Positions 34,556-43,469 of a stretch of 64,000 nt of DNA are shown one piece after another. The stretch's first letter is position 1. The number at the start of each line of letters is the position of its first letter. The translations under genes and the position numbers were made by a program. Below the pieces are notes generated by a model, which saw only the letters and a program-made list of their open reading frames with translations, did not search any database and was not told the origin of the DNA. Origin of the DNA: Hymenobacter polaris. GTDB taxonomy: Bacteria > Bacteroidota > Bacteroidia > Cytophagales > Hymenobacteraceae. The DNA lies in assembly GCF_012927305.1 (NCBI RefSeq), contig NZ_JABBGH010000002.1, positions 1,406,773 to 1,470,772 of the forward strand. The letters run 5' to 3'.

Positions 34556-35725
34556 ATGAGCCCCACGACCCCGCCCCGCGCCAAACACGCCGACCTGACC
34601 CGCCCTGCCCTGGGTGACTTTGCCCGCCACGAGCTAGCCTTGCTGGGCGCGCCCTGCGGCGACATTCAGCGCCTGGCCGCCGCCCTCACGGCCGTGCTGG
34701 CCCCGGCCGGGCACCGCGTGGGCTACGTCGATGCCGACCACGCCAGCGGCGACGCCGACCCTAGGGCCGCCGAGAGCCCGCTGCTGCAAGCCGGCGCCTG
34801 GGTGGAAGTGACCGACAAAATTCACTTCCGCCGCCGCGACGAGCGCCGCGCCCTCGACCGCTTCTCGCAGCCCGAGCTGCTGGCCGGCGCCAACCTGGTG
34901 CTGGTGAACGGCAACCACTTCCGCGCCCAGCAGCAACTCGTGCTCATCGACCCGCGCAAGTCGCTGGCCCACAAGCTCGACAAGCTCACTGACGTGCAGG
35001 CGCTGGTATTTGCCGAGGGCGTAAGCGAGCTGCCCGACTACCTGCAGGCCCACCTGCCGCAGCACGCTAGCCTGCCCCGCTTTGCCCTGGCCGACGCGGC
35101 GGGCCTGGGGGCCTGGGTGCAGCAGTGGCTGGCCGCGCGCCGCGCGCCGCTGCGCGGGCTGGTGCTGGCCGGCGGCCGCAGCGAGCGCATGCAAACCGAC
35201 AAGGGCCGCCTGCGCTACGGTCCTGCCGGCCGCGAGCAGCGCGCAGTAGCCGCCGAGCTGCTGGCCGAGGTGTGCCAGGATGTGTTCGTGTCGGTGCGGG
35301 CCGAGCAGGCCGCCGAGCTGCCGGCCGGCCTGGTGCCGCTGTCCGATACCTTTCTGGGCCTGGGGCCCCTAGGGGGCATTTTGTCGGCGTTTCGGCACGA
35401 CCCCAATGCCGCCTGGCTGGTACTGGCCTGCGACCTGCCCTTCCTGGGGGCCGACACGCTGCGGACGCTGGTGGCGGGCCGGCAGCCGGCGCAGCTGGCC
35501 ACCGCGTTTCAGAGCCCCGGCAATGAGTTTCCCGAGCCGCTCATCACCATCTTCGAGCCGCGGGCCTATCCCGAGTTGCTGCGGTTTTTGGGCCTAGGGT
35601 ACTCGTGCCCGCGCAAAATGCTCATCAACAGCGACGTGCACGTGCTGCCCACACCCGGTGGCGACGCCCTGCGCAACGTGAACACGCCCGCCGAGCGCGC
35701 CGCCGCCGAGCAGGCCCTAGGCTAG
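34556..35725 (+). CDS. MobB-like/MobA fusion protein
   Basis: A 389-residue two-part protein. The N-terminal ~190 residues have the layout of MobB, the GTP-binding partner in cofactor maturation (GHRVGYVDADHASGDADPRA; VEVTDKIHF; LVNGNHFRAQQQLVLIDPRK), but where the Walker A loop should be (LLGAPCGDIQRLAAAL) the GxxGxGKT pattern is missing. The C-terminal ~190 residues are MobA, which attaches GMP to molybdenum cofactor: LVLAGGRSERMQTDKGRLRY near residue 202 and VLACDLPFLGADTL. ATG 34556 is chosen; ATG 34511 in the same frame lies beside the palindrome and would add 15 hydrophobic residues. It fits the FdhF-type enzymes, which need the bis-MGD cofactor. Confidence 0.75.
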   Translation: MSPTTPPRAKHADLTRPALGDFARHELALLGAPCGDIQRLAAALTAVLAPAGHRVGYVDADHASGDADPRAAESPLLQAGAWVEVTDKIHFRRRDERRALDRFSQPELLAGANLVLVNGNHFRAQQQLVLIDPRKSLAHKLDKLTDVQALVFAEGVSELPDYLQAHLPQHASLPRFALADAAGLGAWVQQWLAARRAPLRGLVLAGGRSERMQTDKGRLRYGPAGREQRAVAAELLAEVCQDVFVSVRAEQAAELPAGLVPLSDTFLGLGPLGGILSAFRHDPNAAWLVLACDLPFLGADTLRTLVAGRQPAQLATAFQSPGNEFPEPLITIFEPRAYPELLRFLGLGYSCPRKMLINSDVHVLPTPGGDALRNVNTPAERAAAEQALG

Positions 35726-35810
35726 CGCGTTGCTCGCCGGCCTGGCGGCCAACGCAAGCTCGGCTGCTAACTTGCGCCGCCCAGCTACCTCTAGCGGGGC
35801 TTCCTCGCGC

Positions 35811-38033
35811 GTGAAAGCACTCCTTACCTTGCTGCTCGGCCTGCTGGCGGCGGTAGTAGCCGCCGGGGCGCCCACGCCGCCGGCCGATACGGCCGCCCTG
35901 CGCCTCCCGGCCCTGCCCGCGCAGGGAGCCGAGCTGCTTGGCCACTGGCGCTACTATCCCGCCGACAGCGCCGTTTTTGCCCGGCCCGGCTACGACGACC
36001 GGCGCTGGCTGGCCGCCGCGCCCACCGTAGATGGGGTGGCGGGGCCGCTGCGGAGGCCGGGCATTGGCTGGCTGCGGCTGCACTGGCAGGCGGGCCCGGC
36101 GCTGGCCGAGCGGCGCCTGTACTTGCTGATTGCCCAGTCGGCCGCTACCGAGGTGTACCTCAACGGGCAGCTGGTGCAGCGCCTGGGCACGCTCAGCGCG
36201 CAGCCGGGGCGGGTGCGGGCCTACTCGCAAACGCTGGCGCCGGTGGTGCTGCCCCCGCTGGCGGCGGGCCCCCAGGTGCTGGCCGTGCGGCTGGCTTTGC
36301 CGGCTGTAGCGTTCTGGCTGCCCAACCCCACCTACCTGCCGCCGGTGTTTCGGGCGCGGCTGCTGGCCCCCGAGCAGCTAGCCTCGTGGCAGCAGCGCCG
36401 CTACAGCCTGCTGCTGGCCGATGCCGTGAGCGCCGGGGCGCTGCTGCTGCTGGGGCTGCTGCACCTCACGTTCTTTTACTACAGTCCGGCGCAGCGGGCC
36501 AACCTGTACTTCGCCCTGTTTGCGCTTTCGGCCTCGGTGCCCCAGGTGCTCACCTACAGCCTACTGCCCACCGTCAGCAACACGGCCATTACGGGGCAGT
36601 TGGCCTGGCAGGGAGTGCTGCGCTTCTGTCTGGCGCTTACGGGCTACCTGTGGGCCGTGCGGGCGCTGTACGCGCTGCTGGGCCGGGCGCCGGGCTGGTG
36701 GTTTCGGGCGCTGTGCGGGGCCCTAGGGGTGGCTTTGGTGCTGTGGTTTAGCTTCAGCAACGTGGTGGGGCAGCTGTCCCTGGCGGCGGTGTTCCTGATA
36801 GGCCTGCTGGAGCCCGTGCGCCTGACCGTGCAGGGCTGGCACCAGGGGCGGCGGGGCATTGGGTTTGTGGCCCTGGGCTTCGCGGGCGCCCTAGGCTCGC
36901 TGCTGTTCGCCGCCGGGCTGCGCATCTACTACTATTACCACCACATCGCGGACTCAGCCATCGTGCTCGACAACCTGGTGCAACTGCTGCTAACGCTGAG
37001 CCCAGCGCTGGGCATCTCGCTGTTTCTGGCCTACGAGTTTGCCCTCGATGCCCGCCTGCTGCAAGCCAAGCTGGGCGAGGTAGAGCACCTGAGCGCCCAA
37101 ACCCTGCGCCAGGAGCAGGAGAAGCAGGCCCTGCTAGCCACCCAAAACGACACGCTGGAGCAGCAGGTGGCCGCCCGCACCGCCGAGGTGCTCGCCCAGC
37201 GCAACAGCCTAGCGCGCGCCCTCACCGAGCTGCGCGCCACCCAGGGCCAGCTCATTCAGCGCGAGAAGATGGCGAGCCTAGGGGAGCTGACGGCCGGCAT
37301 CGCCCACGAAATCCAGAACCCGCTCAATTTCGTCAACAACTTCGCCGAAGTGAGCGCCGAGCTGCTGGCCGACCTCAAAGCTGAGTTGGCGGGCGGCAGC
37401 CCCGCCGAAGCCCAGGCCCTGGCCGACGACCTGACCACCAACCTGCTCAAGATAAAGGACCACGGCGGGCGGGCTTCGGGCATCGTGCGAGGCATGCTGG
37501 AGCACAGCCGCACTAGCACCGGCGAGCGGGCGCCCACGGACGTGAACGCGCTCTGCGACGAGTACCTGCGCCTGGCCTACCACGGGCTGCGGGCCAAGGA
37601 CAAGAGCTTCAACGCCACGCTCGAAACCGACTTTGCCCCCAGCCTACCAGTGGTCGAAGCCGTGGCCGGCGACCTGGGCCGGGTGCTGCTGAACCTGCTC
37701 ACCAACGCCTTTTATGCCGTGCAGCAGCGCCAGCTGGCCGGCGCCGACCCTGGCTACGCGCCCACCGTGAGCGTGCGCACCCGGCAGCTGGACGGGCGGG
37801 TGCAAGTGGAGGTGCGCGACAATGGCTCCGGCATCCCGGAGGCCATCCGCCCGAAAGTGTTTCAGCCCTTCTTCACCACCAAGCCCGCCGGCGAGGGCAC
37901 CGGCCTGGGCCTCTCGCTCAGCTACGACATCATTACCCAGGGCCACGGCGGCACCCTCACGGTGGAAAGCGAAGCGAACGCCGGCACTACGTTTACGCTG
38001 CAGCTACCCCTGGCCGCCCCCGGCCAGCCCTGA
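35811..38033 (+). CDS. Sensor histidine kinase, 7TM-DISM type
   Basis: A 740-residue kinase. From GTG 35811 it begins with a signal peptide (VKALLTLLLGLLAAVVAAGA), then a periplasmic jelly-roll sensor (~25-200; HWRYYPADS, GWLRLHWQAGP, YLNGQLVQRLG), a 7TM-DISM block (~205-415), a coiled coil (~420-480), HisKA with phospho-accepting His499 (GIAHEIQNPLNFVNNF) and the ATPase domain (N box GDLGRVLLNLLTNA, G1 VRDNGSGIP, G2 GEGTGLGLSL). It lacks a receiver. It is the first of five tandem kinases whose kinase halves are nearly the same; one 198-nt stretch differs from the fifth kinase by a single base. The ligand is unknown, probably a carbohydrate or other small molecule. Confidence 0.93.
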   Translation: MKALLTLLLGLLAAVVAAGAPTPPADTAALRLPALPAQGAELLGHWRYYPADSAVFARPGYDDRRWLAAAPTVDGVAGPLRRPGIGWLRLHWQAGPALAERRLYLLIAQSAATEVYLNGQLVQRLGTLSAQPGRVRAYSQTLAPVVLPPLAAGPQVLAVRLALPAVAFWLPNPTYLPPVFRARLLAPEQLASWQQRRYSLLLADAVSAGALLLLGLLHLTFFYYSPAQRANLYFALFALSASVPQVLTYSLLPTVSNTAITGQLAWQGVLRFCLALTGYLWAVRALYALLGRAPGWWFRALCGALGVALVLWFSFSNVVGQLSLAAVFLIGLLEPVRLTVQGWHQGRRGIGFVALGFAGALGSLLFAAGLRIYYYYHHIADSAIVLDNLVQLLLTLSPALGISLFLAYEFALDARLLQAKLGEVEHLSAQTLRQEQEKQALLATQNDTLEQQVAARTAEVLAQRNSLARALTELRATQGQLIQREKMASLGELTAGIAHEIQNPLNFVNNFAEVSAELLADLKAELAGGSPAEAQALADDLTTNLLKIKDHGGRASGIVRGMLEHSRTSTGERAPTDVNALCDEYLRLAYHGLRAKDKSFNATLETDFAPSLPVVEAVAGDLGRVLLNLLTNAFYAVQQRQLAGADPGYAPTVSVRTRQLDGRVQVEVRDNGSGIPEAIRPKVFQPFFTTKPAGEGTGLGLSLSYDIITQGHGGTLTVESEANAGTTFTLQLPLAAPGQP

Positions 38034-38240
38034 AGGACCTGGGCGAATGCAGCGCGCTGCTGCTTGGGCTGGCCCTGTGCCAACAAACGGCGCTGGCCTG
38101 GCAGCCGGCCAGGCGCGCCGAGAGAAAATTCTGGGCCAAGGCCAGAAGTAAGCGCCAGTGTAGGCCAGTGGGCCAGTGGGCTCTAACTTGCGCGCCGCCA
38201 CGGGCCGGGCTAGCTGGCCCGTTTGCCCCGGTGCCCAGCC

Positions 38241-39692
38241 ATGAACGACGAAGCCCGCTACTGGAAAGAACAGGCTCTCTACTGGAAAACCCACGCTAAC
38301 TGGGACCTATTGTCGGTGGCCACCCTAGGGCTGATGCTGGCCATTTTGGTGCGCAGCCTGCTCGACAAGCCCCGCTACCTGCCCGCGGCGCGCGCGTGGC
38401 TGCTGGGGCTGTGGGTGCCGGCGGTGGTGGGCTTCGGCGTCACGGGCGCGCTGCACTACGTCAACCACCTGCTCGACGAGTGGTACCAGCTGTTTGCCTA
38501 CGGGGTAGTAGCCGCCGTGCTGTGGCAGGTGCGCACCTACCGGCCGGCGGCCAGCATGCTATGGGCCATCGCCTTGCCGGCGCTCTACCGGGCTATTGCG
38601 CTGGGGCAAAAAACGCTGGGCCTCACGTTCGTGAAGCCGCTGGATGAGTACTTCAAAAGCTTAGGTAAGCTCAACATTATCTGGTTTTTTGGTTTGCTAT
38701 TCGTGGCTTTTTACCAAAAAAAGGTATTGGCCAAAGAGCAAGCCCGGCGAGCCGAGGAGGAGCAGCAGCGCCGGCAGATAGCCGCCCGCAACGCCGAGCT
38801 GGAGCGCCTGGTGGCCGAGCGCACCGCCACCCTCACCCACCAGGCCGAGGAGCTGCAAACGGCCCTCACCGAACTGCGCGCCACCCAGCAGCAGCTTATT
38901 CAGCGCGAGAAGATGGCGAGCCTGGGGGAGTTGACGGCCGGCATCGCCCACGAAATCCAGAACCCGCTCAACTTCGTCAATAACTTCGCCGACGTGAGCC
39001 AGGAGCTGGTGGCCGAGCTGGAGGAAGAGCAAACCCGCCCCGCCCGCGACGCGGGCCTGGAAGACGAGCTGCTAAACGACCTGCGCCACAACCTGCATAA
39101 AATCAACCTGCACGGGCAGCGGGCCGCCAGCATCGTGCGCGGCATGCTGGCCCACTCGCGCCAAACCACCGGCGAGCGGGCGCCCACCGATGTGAACGCC
39201 CTGGCCGACGAGTACCTGCGCCTGGCCTACCACGGCCTGCGGGCCAAGGACAAAGCCTTCAACGCCACGCTCGAAACCAAGCTGGCCCCCAGCCTGCCCC
39301 GCATCGAAGCCGTGGCCGGCGACCTGGGCCGGGTGCTGCTGAACCTGTTCACCAACGCCTTCTACGCCGTGCAGCAGCGCCAGCTAGCCGGTGCCGACCC
39401 TGGCTACGCGCCCACCGTAGTCGTGCGCACCCGGCAAGTGGGACCGGCGGTAGAGCTGATAGTGGCCGACAACGGCGAGGGTATTCCCGAGGCCATGCGC
39501 CAAAAGATATTCCAGCCCTTCTTCACTACCAAGCCGGCGGGGCAGGGTACGGGCCTGGGCCTGTCGCTCTCGCACGACATTGTGGTGGAAGGCCACGGCG
39601 GTGCGCTTACCGTCGAGAGCCAGGAAGGCCGCGGCACCGAGTTTACCATCCGGCTGCCCATTCGGGCCGCCCAGCCGGAAGCCCGCCCTTAG
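38241..39692 (+). CDS. Membrane sensor histidine kinase
   Basis: A 483-residue kinase. The first ~160 residues hold four or five transmembrane helices (WDLLSVATLGLMLAILVRSLL; LLGLWVPAVVGFGVTGALHY; LFAYGVVAAVLWQV; NIIWFFGLLFVAFYQ) without a large periplasmic domain, so it may sense a membrane-related cue. A coiled coil (~165-215) connects to HisKA with His237 in the shared GIAHEIQNPLNFVNNF motif, then the ATPase domain (GDLGRVLLNLFTNA, VADNGEGIP, GQGTGLGLSL). It sits 207 nt after the first kinase. The N-terminal module resembles that of the next kinase. Confidence 0.92.
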   Translation: MNDEARYWKEQALYWKTHANWDLLSVATLGLMLAILVRSLLDKPRYLPAARAWLLGLWVPAVVGFGVTGALHYVNHLLDEWYQLFAYGVVAAVLWQVRTYRPAASMLWAIALPALYRAIALGQKTLGLTFVKPLDEYFKSLGKLNIIWFFGLLFVAFYQKKVLAKEQARRAEEEQQRRQIAARNAELERLVAERTATLTHQAEELQTALTELRATQQQLIQREKMASLGELTAGIAHEIQNPLNFVNNFADVSQELVAELEEEQTRPARDAGLEDELLNDLRHNLHKINLHGQRAASIVRGMLAHSRQTTGERAPTDVNALADEYLRLAYHGLRAKDKAFNATLETKLAPSLPRIEAVAGDLGRVLLNLFTNAFYAVQQRQLAGADPGYAPTVVVRTRQVGPAVELIVADNGEGIPEAMRQKIFQPFFTTKPAGQGTGLGLSLSHDIVVEGHGGALTVESQEGRGTEFTIRLPIRAAQPEARP

Positions 39693-39728
39693 CCCCTACC
39701 CTCATGCCTAACCTAAAAATGCAACGCA

Positions 39729-41105
39729 ATGGCCGACAGTGAGTTGCTGATGGCTACGCCCAGTGCCCTAGGGCTGCTATACTGGGGCCGCAAGGCGCTG
39801 AACGTGCCCGCCCGCCTGCCCAGCTGGGACCGCTGGCTGCGGCGGCTGTGGCAGCCCGCGGCCGTTATTGTGGGCCTAGGGCTGGTGGTAGGCGGGCCGG
39901 TGCTCAATTGGCTCGATGATTTTTTTCTGGCCGCCATGCTGGCCCTAGGGGTGGCCGTGTGCTGGCAGCTGCGCGCCCACCGTCCCGTGCTGTTTGTGGG
40001 CCTGGGACTGTTGCCCTACGCTGCGCTGCAGCTGGCCGAGCTGCTGCTGCAGGCCGTAGCCCCCGCCCTGCTCAAGCGCCTGGGTGGCCTCGACAATGCC
40101 GAGGGGCTCAGCTTTGCCTGGATGGGTATTTTTTTTCTAGTAGCCCGCAGCCAGCACAAGGCGCAGCAGGCCGACCAAGAGCTGCGCCTGGCCGCCGAGC
40201 AAGAGCAGCGGGCGGTAGAAAGCCAAAATCAGACTCTGGAATACGAGGTGGGCCAACGCACCGCCGCCCTGGCCCACCAAACCAACGAGCTGCGCGCCAC
40301 CCTGCAAGAGCTGCAAGCCACCCAGGACCAGCTTATTCAGCGCGAGAAGATGGCGAGCCTGGGGGAGCTGACGGCCGGCATTGCCCACGAAATCCAGAAC
40401 CCGCTCAACTTCGTCAACAACTTTGCCGACGTCAGCCAGGAGCTGGTAACTGAGCTAGTGGAGGAGCGCGCCCGCCCCGCCCGCGACGCGGCCGCCGAAG
40501 CCGAGATACTGGCCGATTTGCGCCTCAACCTGGGGCGCATCGCGCAGCACGGCAGCCGGGCGGCCGGCATCGTGCGCGGCATGCTGGAGCACAGCCGCAC
40601 CAGCACCGGCGAGCGGGCGCCCACGGACGTGAACGCGCTCTGCGACGAGTACCTGCGCCTGGCCTACCACGGGCTGCGGGCCAAGGACAAGAGCTTCAAC
40701 GCCACGCTCGAAACCGACTTTGCGCCCAGTCTGCCATTGGTCGAAGCCGTGGCCGGCGACCTGGGCCGGGTGCTGCTGAACCTGCTCACCAACGCCTTTT
40801 ATGCCGTGCAGCAGCGCCAGCAAGCGGGCGAGCCGGGCTACCGGCCCACCGTGCGAGTGCAAACGCAAGCCGGGGCCGGGGGCGTGGTGGTGCGCGTGCG
40901 CGACAACGGCACTGGCATTGCGCCCGAGGCGCGGGCGCGCATTTTTCAACCCTTTTTCACCACCAAGCCCTCGGGCGAGGGCACGGGCCTAGGGCTGGCG
41001 CTGGCCCACGACATCATCACCGATGGGCACGGCGGCACGCTGGAAGTGGCCAGCCAGGAAGGCGAGTTTACCGAGTTCACCGTTACGTTGCCGGCCGCCG
41101 GTTAA
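39729..41105 (+). CDS. Membrane sensor histidine kinase
   Basis: A 458-residue kinase starting at ATG 39729, 36 nt after the second. It has about four transmembrane helices in the first ~140 residues (AAVIVGLGLVVGGPVLNWL; FFLAAMLALGVAVCWQL; LFVGLGLLPYAALQLAELLL), then a coiled coil, HisKA His220 (GIAHEIQNPLNFVNNF) and ATPase domain (GDLGRVLLNLLTNA, VRDNGTGIAPEA, GEGTGLGLALAHDI). Its kinase half is closest at the DNA level to kinases one and five. It overlaps almost directly with the fourth kinase (3-nt gap), so at least kinases two to four look like one operon. Confidence 0.92.
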   Translation: MADSELLMATPSALGLLYWGRKALNVPARLPSWDRWLRRLWQPAAVIVGLGLVVGGPVLNWLDDFFLAAMLALGVAVCWQLRAHRPVLFVGLGLLPYAALQLAELLLQAVAPALLKRLGGLDNAEGLSFAWMGIFFLVARSQHKAQQADQELRLAAEQEQRAVESQNQTLEYEVGQRTAALAHQTNELRATLQELQATQDQLIQREKMASLGELTAGIAHEIQNPLNFVNNFADVSQELVTELVEERARPARDAAAEAEILADLRLNLGRIAQHGSRAAGIVRGMLEHSRTSTGERAPTDVNALCDEYLRLAYHGLRAKDKSFNATLETDFAPSLPLVEAVAGDLGRVLLNLLTNAFYAVQQRQQAGEPGYRPTVRVQTQAGAGGVVVRVRDNGTGIAPEARARIFQPFFTTKPSGEGTGLGLALAHDIITDGHGGTLEVASQEGEFTEFTVTLPAAG

Positions 41106-41108
41106 ACT

Positions 41109-43439
41109 ATGACTACGTTCTTGTTGCGTTGCGGGGGCGGGTTGGCGCTGCTGCTTTTGCTCGGCCTAGCGGCGCAGGCCCAACCTAGCCCGGCCGCGAA
41201 GGCGCAGTTTCAGCGCCGGCTGCGAGCTATGCACTTCGGCCATCGCTTCTGGGATGCCCCGCCCGACTCGCTGCGGCGCGTGCTGGCCACGCAGCGCGCC
41301 GACACCCTGCGCCTGCAAACCCTAGAGCATCTACAGGCGCTATATACGTCGGAGGCGGAAGACCGGGAGGCGCTGACCCTAGCTACGAAGCTGCGCTACC
41401 CCGAGCGGGTCGCGCTACGCTTGACAGTCAGTGCCAACCAACTGGCGCGGGCGCAGCCGCCAAACCTGCCGGCCATCCGCGATACCCTGCAGGCGCTGGT
41501 GACGCAGTACGATGCCCTAGGGGCCGTGCCGCTCGTCAGAGCGCTGGCAAACATTCGTTCGGTCTACGACCAGCAGAATCAGCCGGAAGCCAAGCGCGCC
41601 TACTTTCAGCAAAAGCTCGCCTACTACCAGCAGCACGGGCCGGTTGAGAACGTAGCCGCGTGCTACCGTTTCCTGGGCAGCTACTACGATTCGCGGGGCG
41701 ACTACAACCAGGCCATCAGCTACCGGCTGCGGGCCGCCGAGCTGTTTCGCACTTTCTCCGAGGCGTGGTACTACAACGAAATCAGCGTTATCGGGGCTGA
41801 GTACGCCGAATGGGGCAATGGGGCCCGCGCCCTGCCTTACCTACAACAGGCCGCCAGCTGGCCCAGCAGTGACGCTAGCAATGAGCGTTTCCTGAACCGA
41901 AGCATTGCCAGCATCTATTTGCAGCAGGGGCGCTACCCGCAGGCCATGCGCTACGCTACCCTGGCGCTGCGCGCCCGCTCGCCCCGCGATACGGTAGCTG
42001 CGTACGAGCGAGCCTTGGGCCTGGTGCCGCTTGGCGCTGTGCTGCTGGCGCAGGGCCAGGCTGCGGCGGCGCGCCCCTTGCTGCAACAAGCTCAGCGCCT
42101 GGCCGACTCGCTGCACCTGCCGCTGTATTCGGGCGGGGGCAACTTCGAGCTACCAGCCACCTGGGCCCGCTACTACGCTGTCACCGGCGACTATGCCCGC
42201 GCTGAAGCTGCCTGGCTGGCCGCCTACCGCCAGGCCCGGCTGGAGCACCGCGAACCCCTGCGCCTGGCTTACCTGCACGGGCTGGCCGAGTTTTACCAGC
42301 AGCGGGGCCAGCCGGCCCGCGCCGCGCCCTACGCCCTGGCCGCCCTAGGCCTGGCCGATACCCTGAACGCTGCCCAAACCGCTACGCGCGTGGCCCAGTA
42401 CGAGCTAGCCCAGGCCGACCGCGCCCAGCAGGCGCGGATGGCGCGCCTGCGCCAGCAGCAAACGCAGGCGGCGACGCAATCGCGGCGCCAGCGCCGGGCA
42501 CTGCTGTGGGTAAGTGGGGGCGTGTTCGTGCTGCTGCTGCTGGCCACGGGGGCGTTCTACGCTTTTCTGCGCTCGCAGCGCCTAGCCCGGCTCGTCACGG
42601 CCCAAAAGCAGGATTTGCAAACCCAGCGCGACCAACTCGATACCTCCCTCACGGAGCTGCGCCAAACGCAAGCCCAACTTATTCAGAAGGAAAAGATGGC
42701 GAGCCTGGGGGAGCTGACGGCCGGCATCGCCCACGAAATCCAGAACCCACTCAATTTTGTCAACAACTTTGCCGACGTAAGCGCTGAGTTAGTAAACGAG
42801 CTGCACGCCGCCCAGGCCGCCGGTGACGCCGCCGAAGTAGCCGCCCTGGCCGGCGATTTGGCGCAAAACCTGAGCAAGATTCACCAGCACGGGCAGCGAG
42901 CCAGCAGCATCGTACGTGGGATGCTCGAGCACAGCCGCGCCAGCACCGGCGAACGCCAGCCGGTGGAGGTAAATGCGCTCTGCAGCGAGTACCTGCGCCT
43001 AGCCTACCACGGCCTGCGAGCCAAAGACAAAGACTTCAACGCCACCCTCGAAACCGACCTGGCCCCCGGCCTGCCGCCAGTGAATGGGGTGCCCGGCGAC
43101 CTGGGCCGGGTGCTGCTCAACTTGTTTACCAACGCCTTCTATGCCGTGCAGCAGCGCCAGCTAGCCGGCGAGCCCGGCTACGTCCCTAGGGTAGCCGTTG
43201 CTACCCAACAGCTAGGTGAGCAGGTAGAAATCTGCGTTAGCGACAACGGTACAGGCATTCCAGACAGTGCGAAGGCCAAAATATTCCAGCCTTTCTTCAC
43301 CACCAAGCCCACGGGCGAGGGCACGGGCCTAGGGCTATCCTTGAGCTACGACATCATCACCCAGGGCCACGGTGGCGCGCTTACCGTGGAGAGCCAACCG
43401 GGGGTAGGAACTACGTTTCGAATTACTTTGCCAAAGTAA
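41109..43439 (+). CDS. TPR sensor histidine kinase
   Basis: A 776-residue kinase with a signal peptide (LLRCGGGLALLLLLGLAAQA) and a periplasmic TPR array (~30-440; repeated patterns such as YNQAISYRLRAAELF, YPQAMRYATLALRAR, PARAAPYALAALGLADTL). A single transmembrane helix follows (~464-487; ALLWVSGGVFVLLLLATGAF), then a coiled coil, HisKA with His542 (GIAHEIQNPLNFVNNF) and an ATPase domain (GDLGRVLLNLFTNA, VSDNGTGIP, GEGTGLGLSL). The sensor half is unlike the three preceding kinases, but the kinase half is from the same lineage. The TPR module probably binds a protein or peptide in the periplasm. Confidence 0.93.
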   Translation: MTTFLLRCGGGLALLLLLGLAAQAQPSPAAKAQFQRRLRAMHFGHRFWDAPPDSLRRVLATQRADTLRLQTLEHLQALYTSEAEDREALTLATKLRYPERVALRLTVSANQLARAQPPNLPAIRDTLQALVTQYDALGAVPLVRALANIRSVYDQQNQPEAKRAYFQQKLAYYQQHGPVENVAACYRFLGSYYDSRGDYNQAISYRLRAAELFRTFSEAWYYNEISVIGAEYAEWGNGARALPYLQQAASWPSSDASNERFLNRSIASIYLQQGRYPQAMRYATLALRARSPRDTVAAYERALGLVPLGAVLLAQGQAAAARPLLQQAQRLADSLHLPLYSGGGNFELPATWARYYAVTGDYARAEAAWLAAYRQARLEHREPLRLAYLHGLAEFYQQRGQPARAAPYALAALGLADTLNAAQTATRVAQYELAQADRAQQARMARLRQQQTQAATQSRRQRRALLWVSGGVFVLLLLATGAFYAFLRSQRLARLVTAQKQDLQTQRDQLDTSLTELRQTQAQLIQKEKMASLGELTAGIAHEIQNPLNFVNNFADVSAELVNELHAAQAAGDAAEVAALAGDLAQNLSKIHQHGQRASSIVRGMLEHSRASTGERQPVEVNALCSEYLRLAYHGLRAKDKDFNATLETDLAPGLPPVNGVPGDLGRVLLNLFTNAFYAVQQRQLAGEPGYVPRVAVATQQLGEQVEICVSDNGTGIPDSAKAKIFQPFFTTKPTGEGTGLGLSLSYDIITQGHGGALTVESQPGVGTTFRITLPK

Positions 43440-43469
43440 ATTCATACTGTTCAGGTTGTTATTCTAGCT

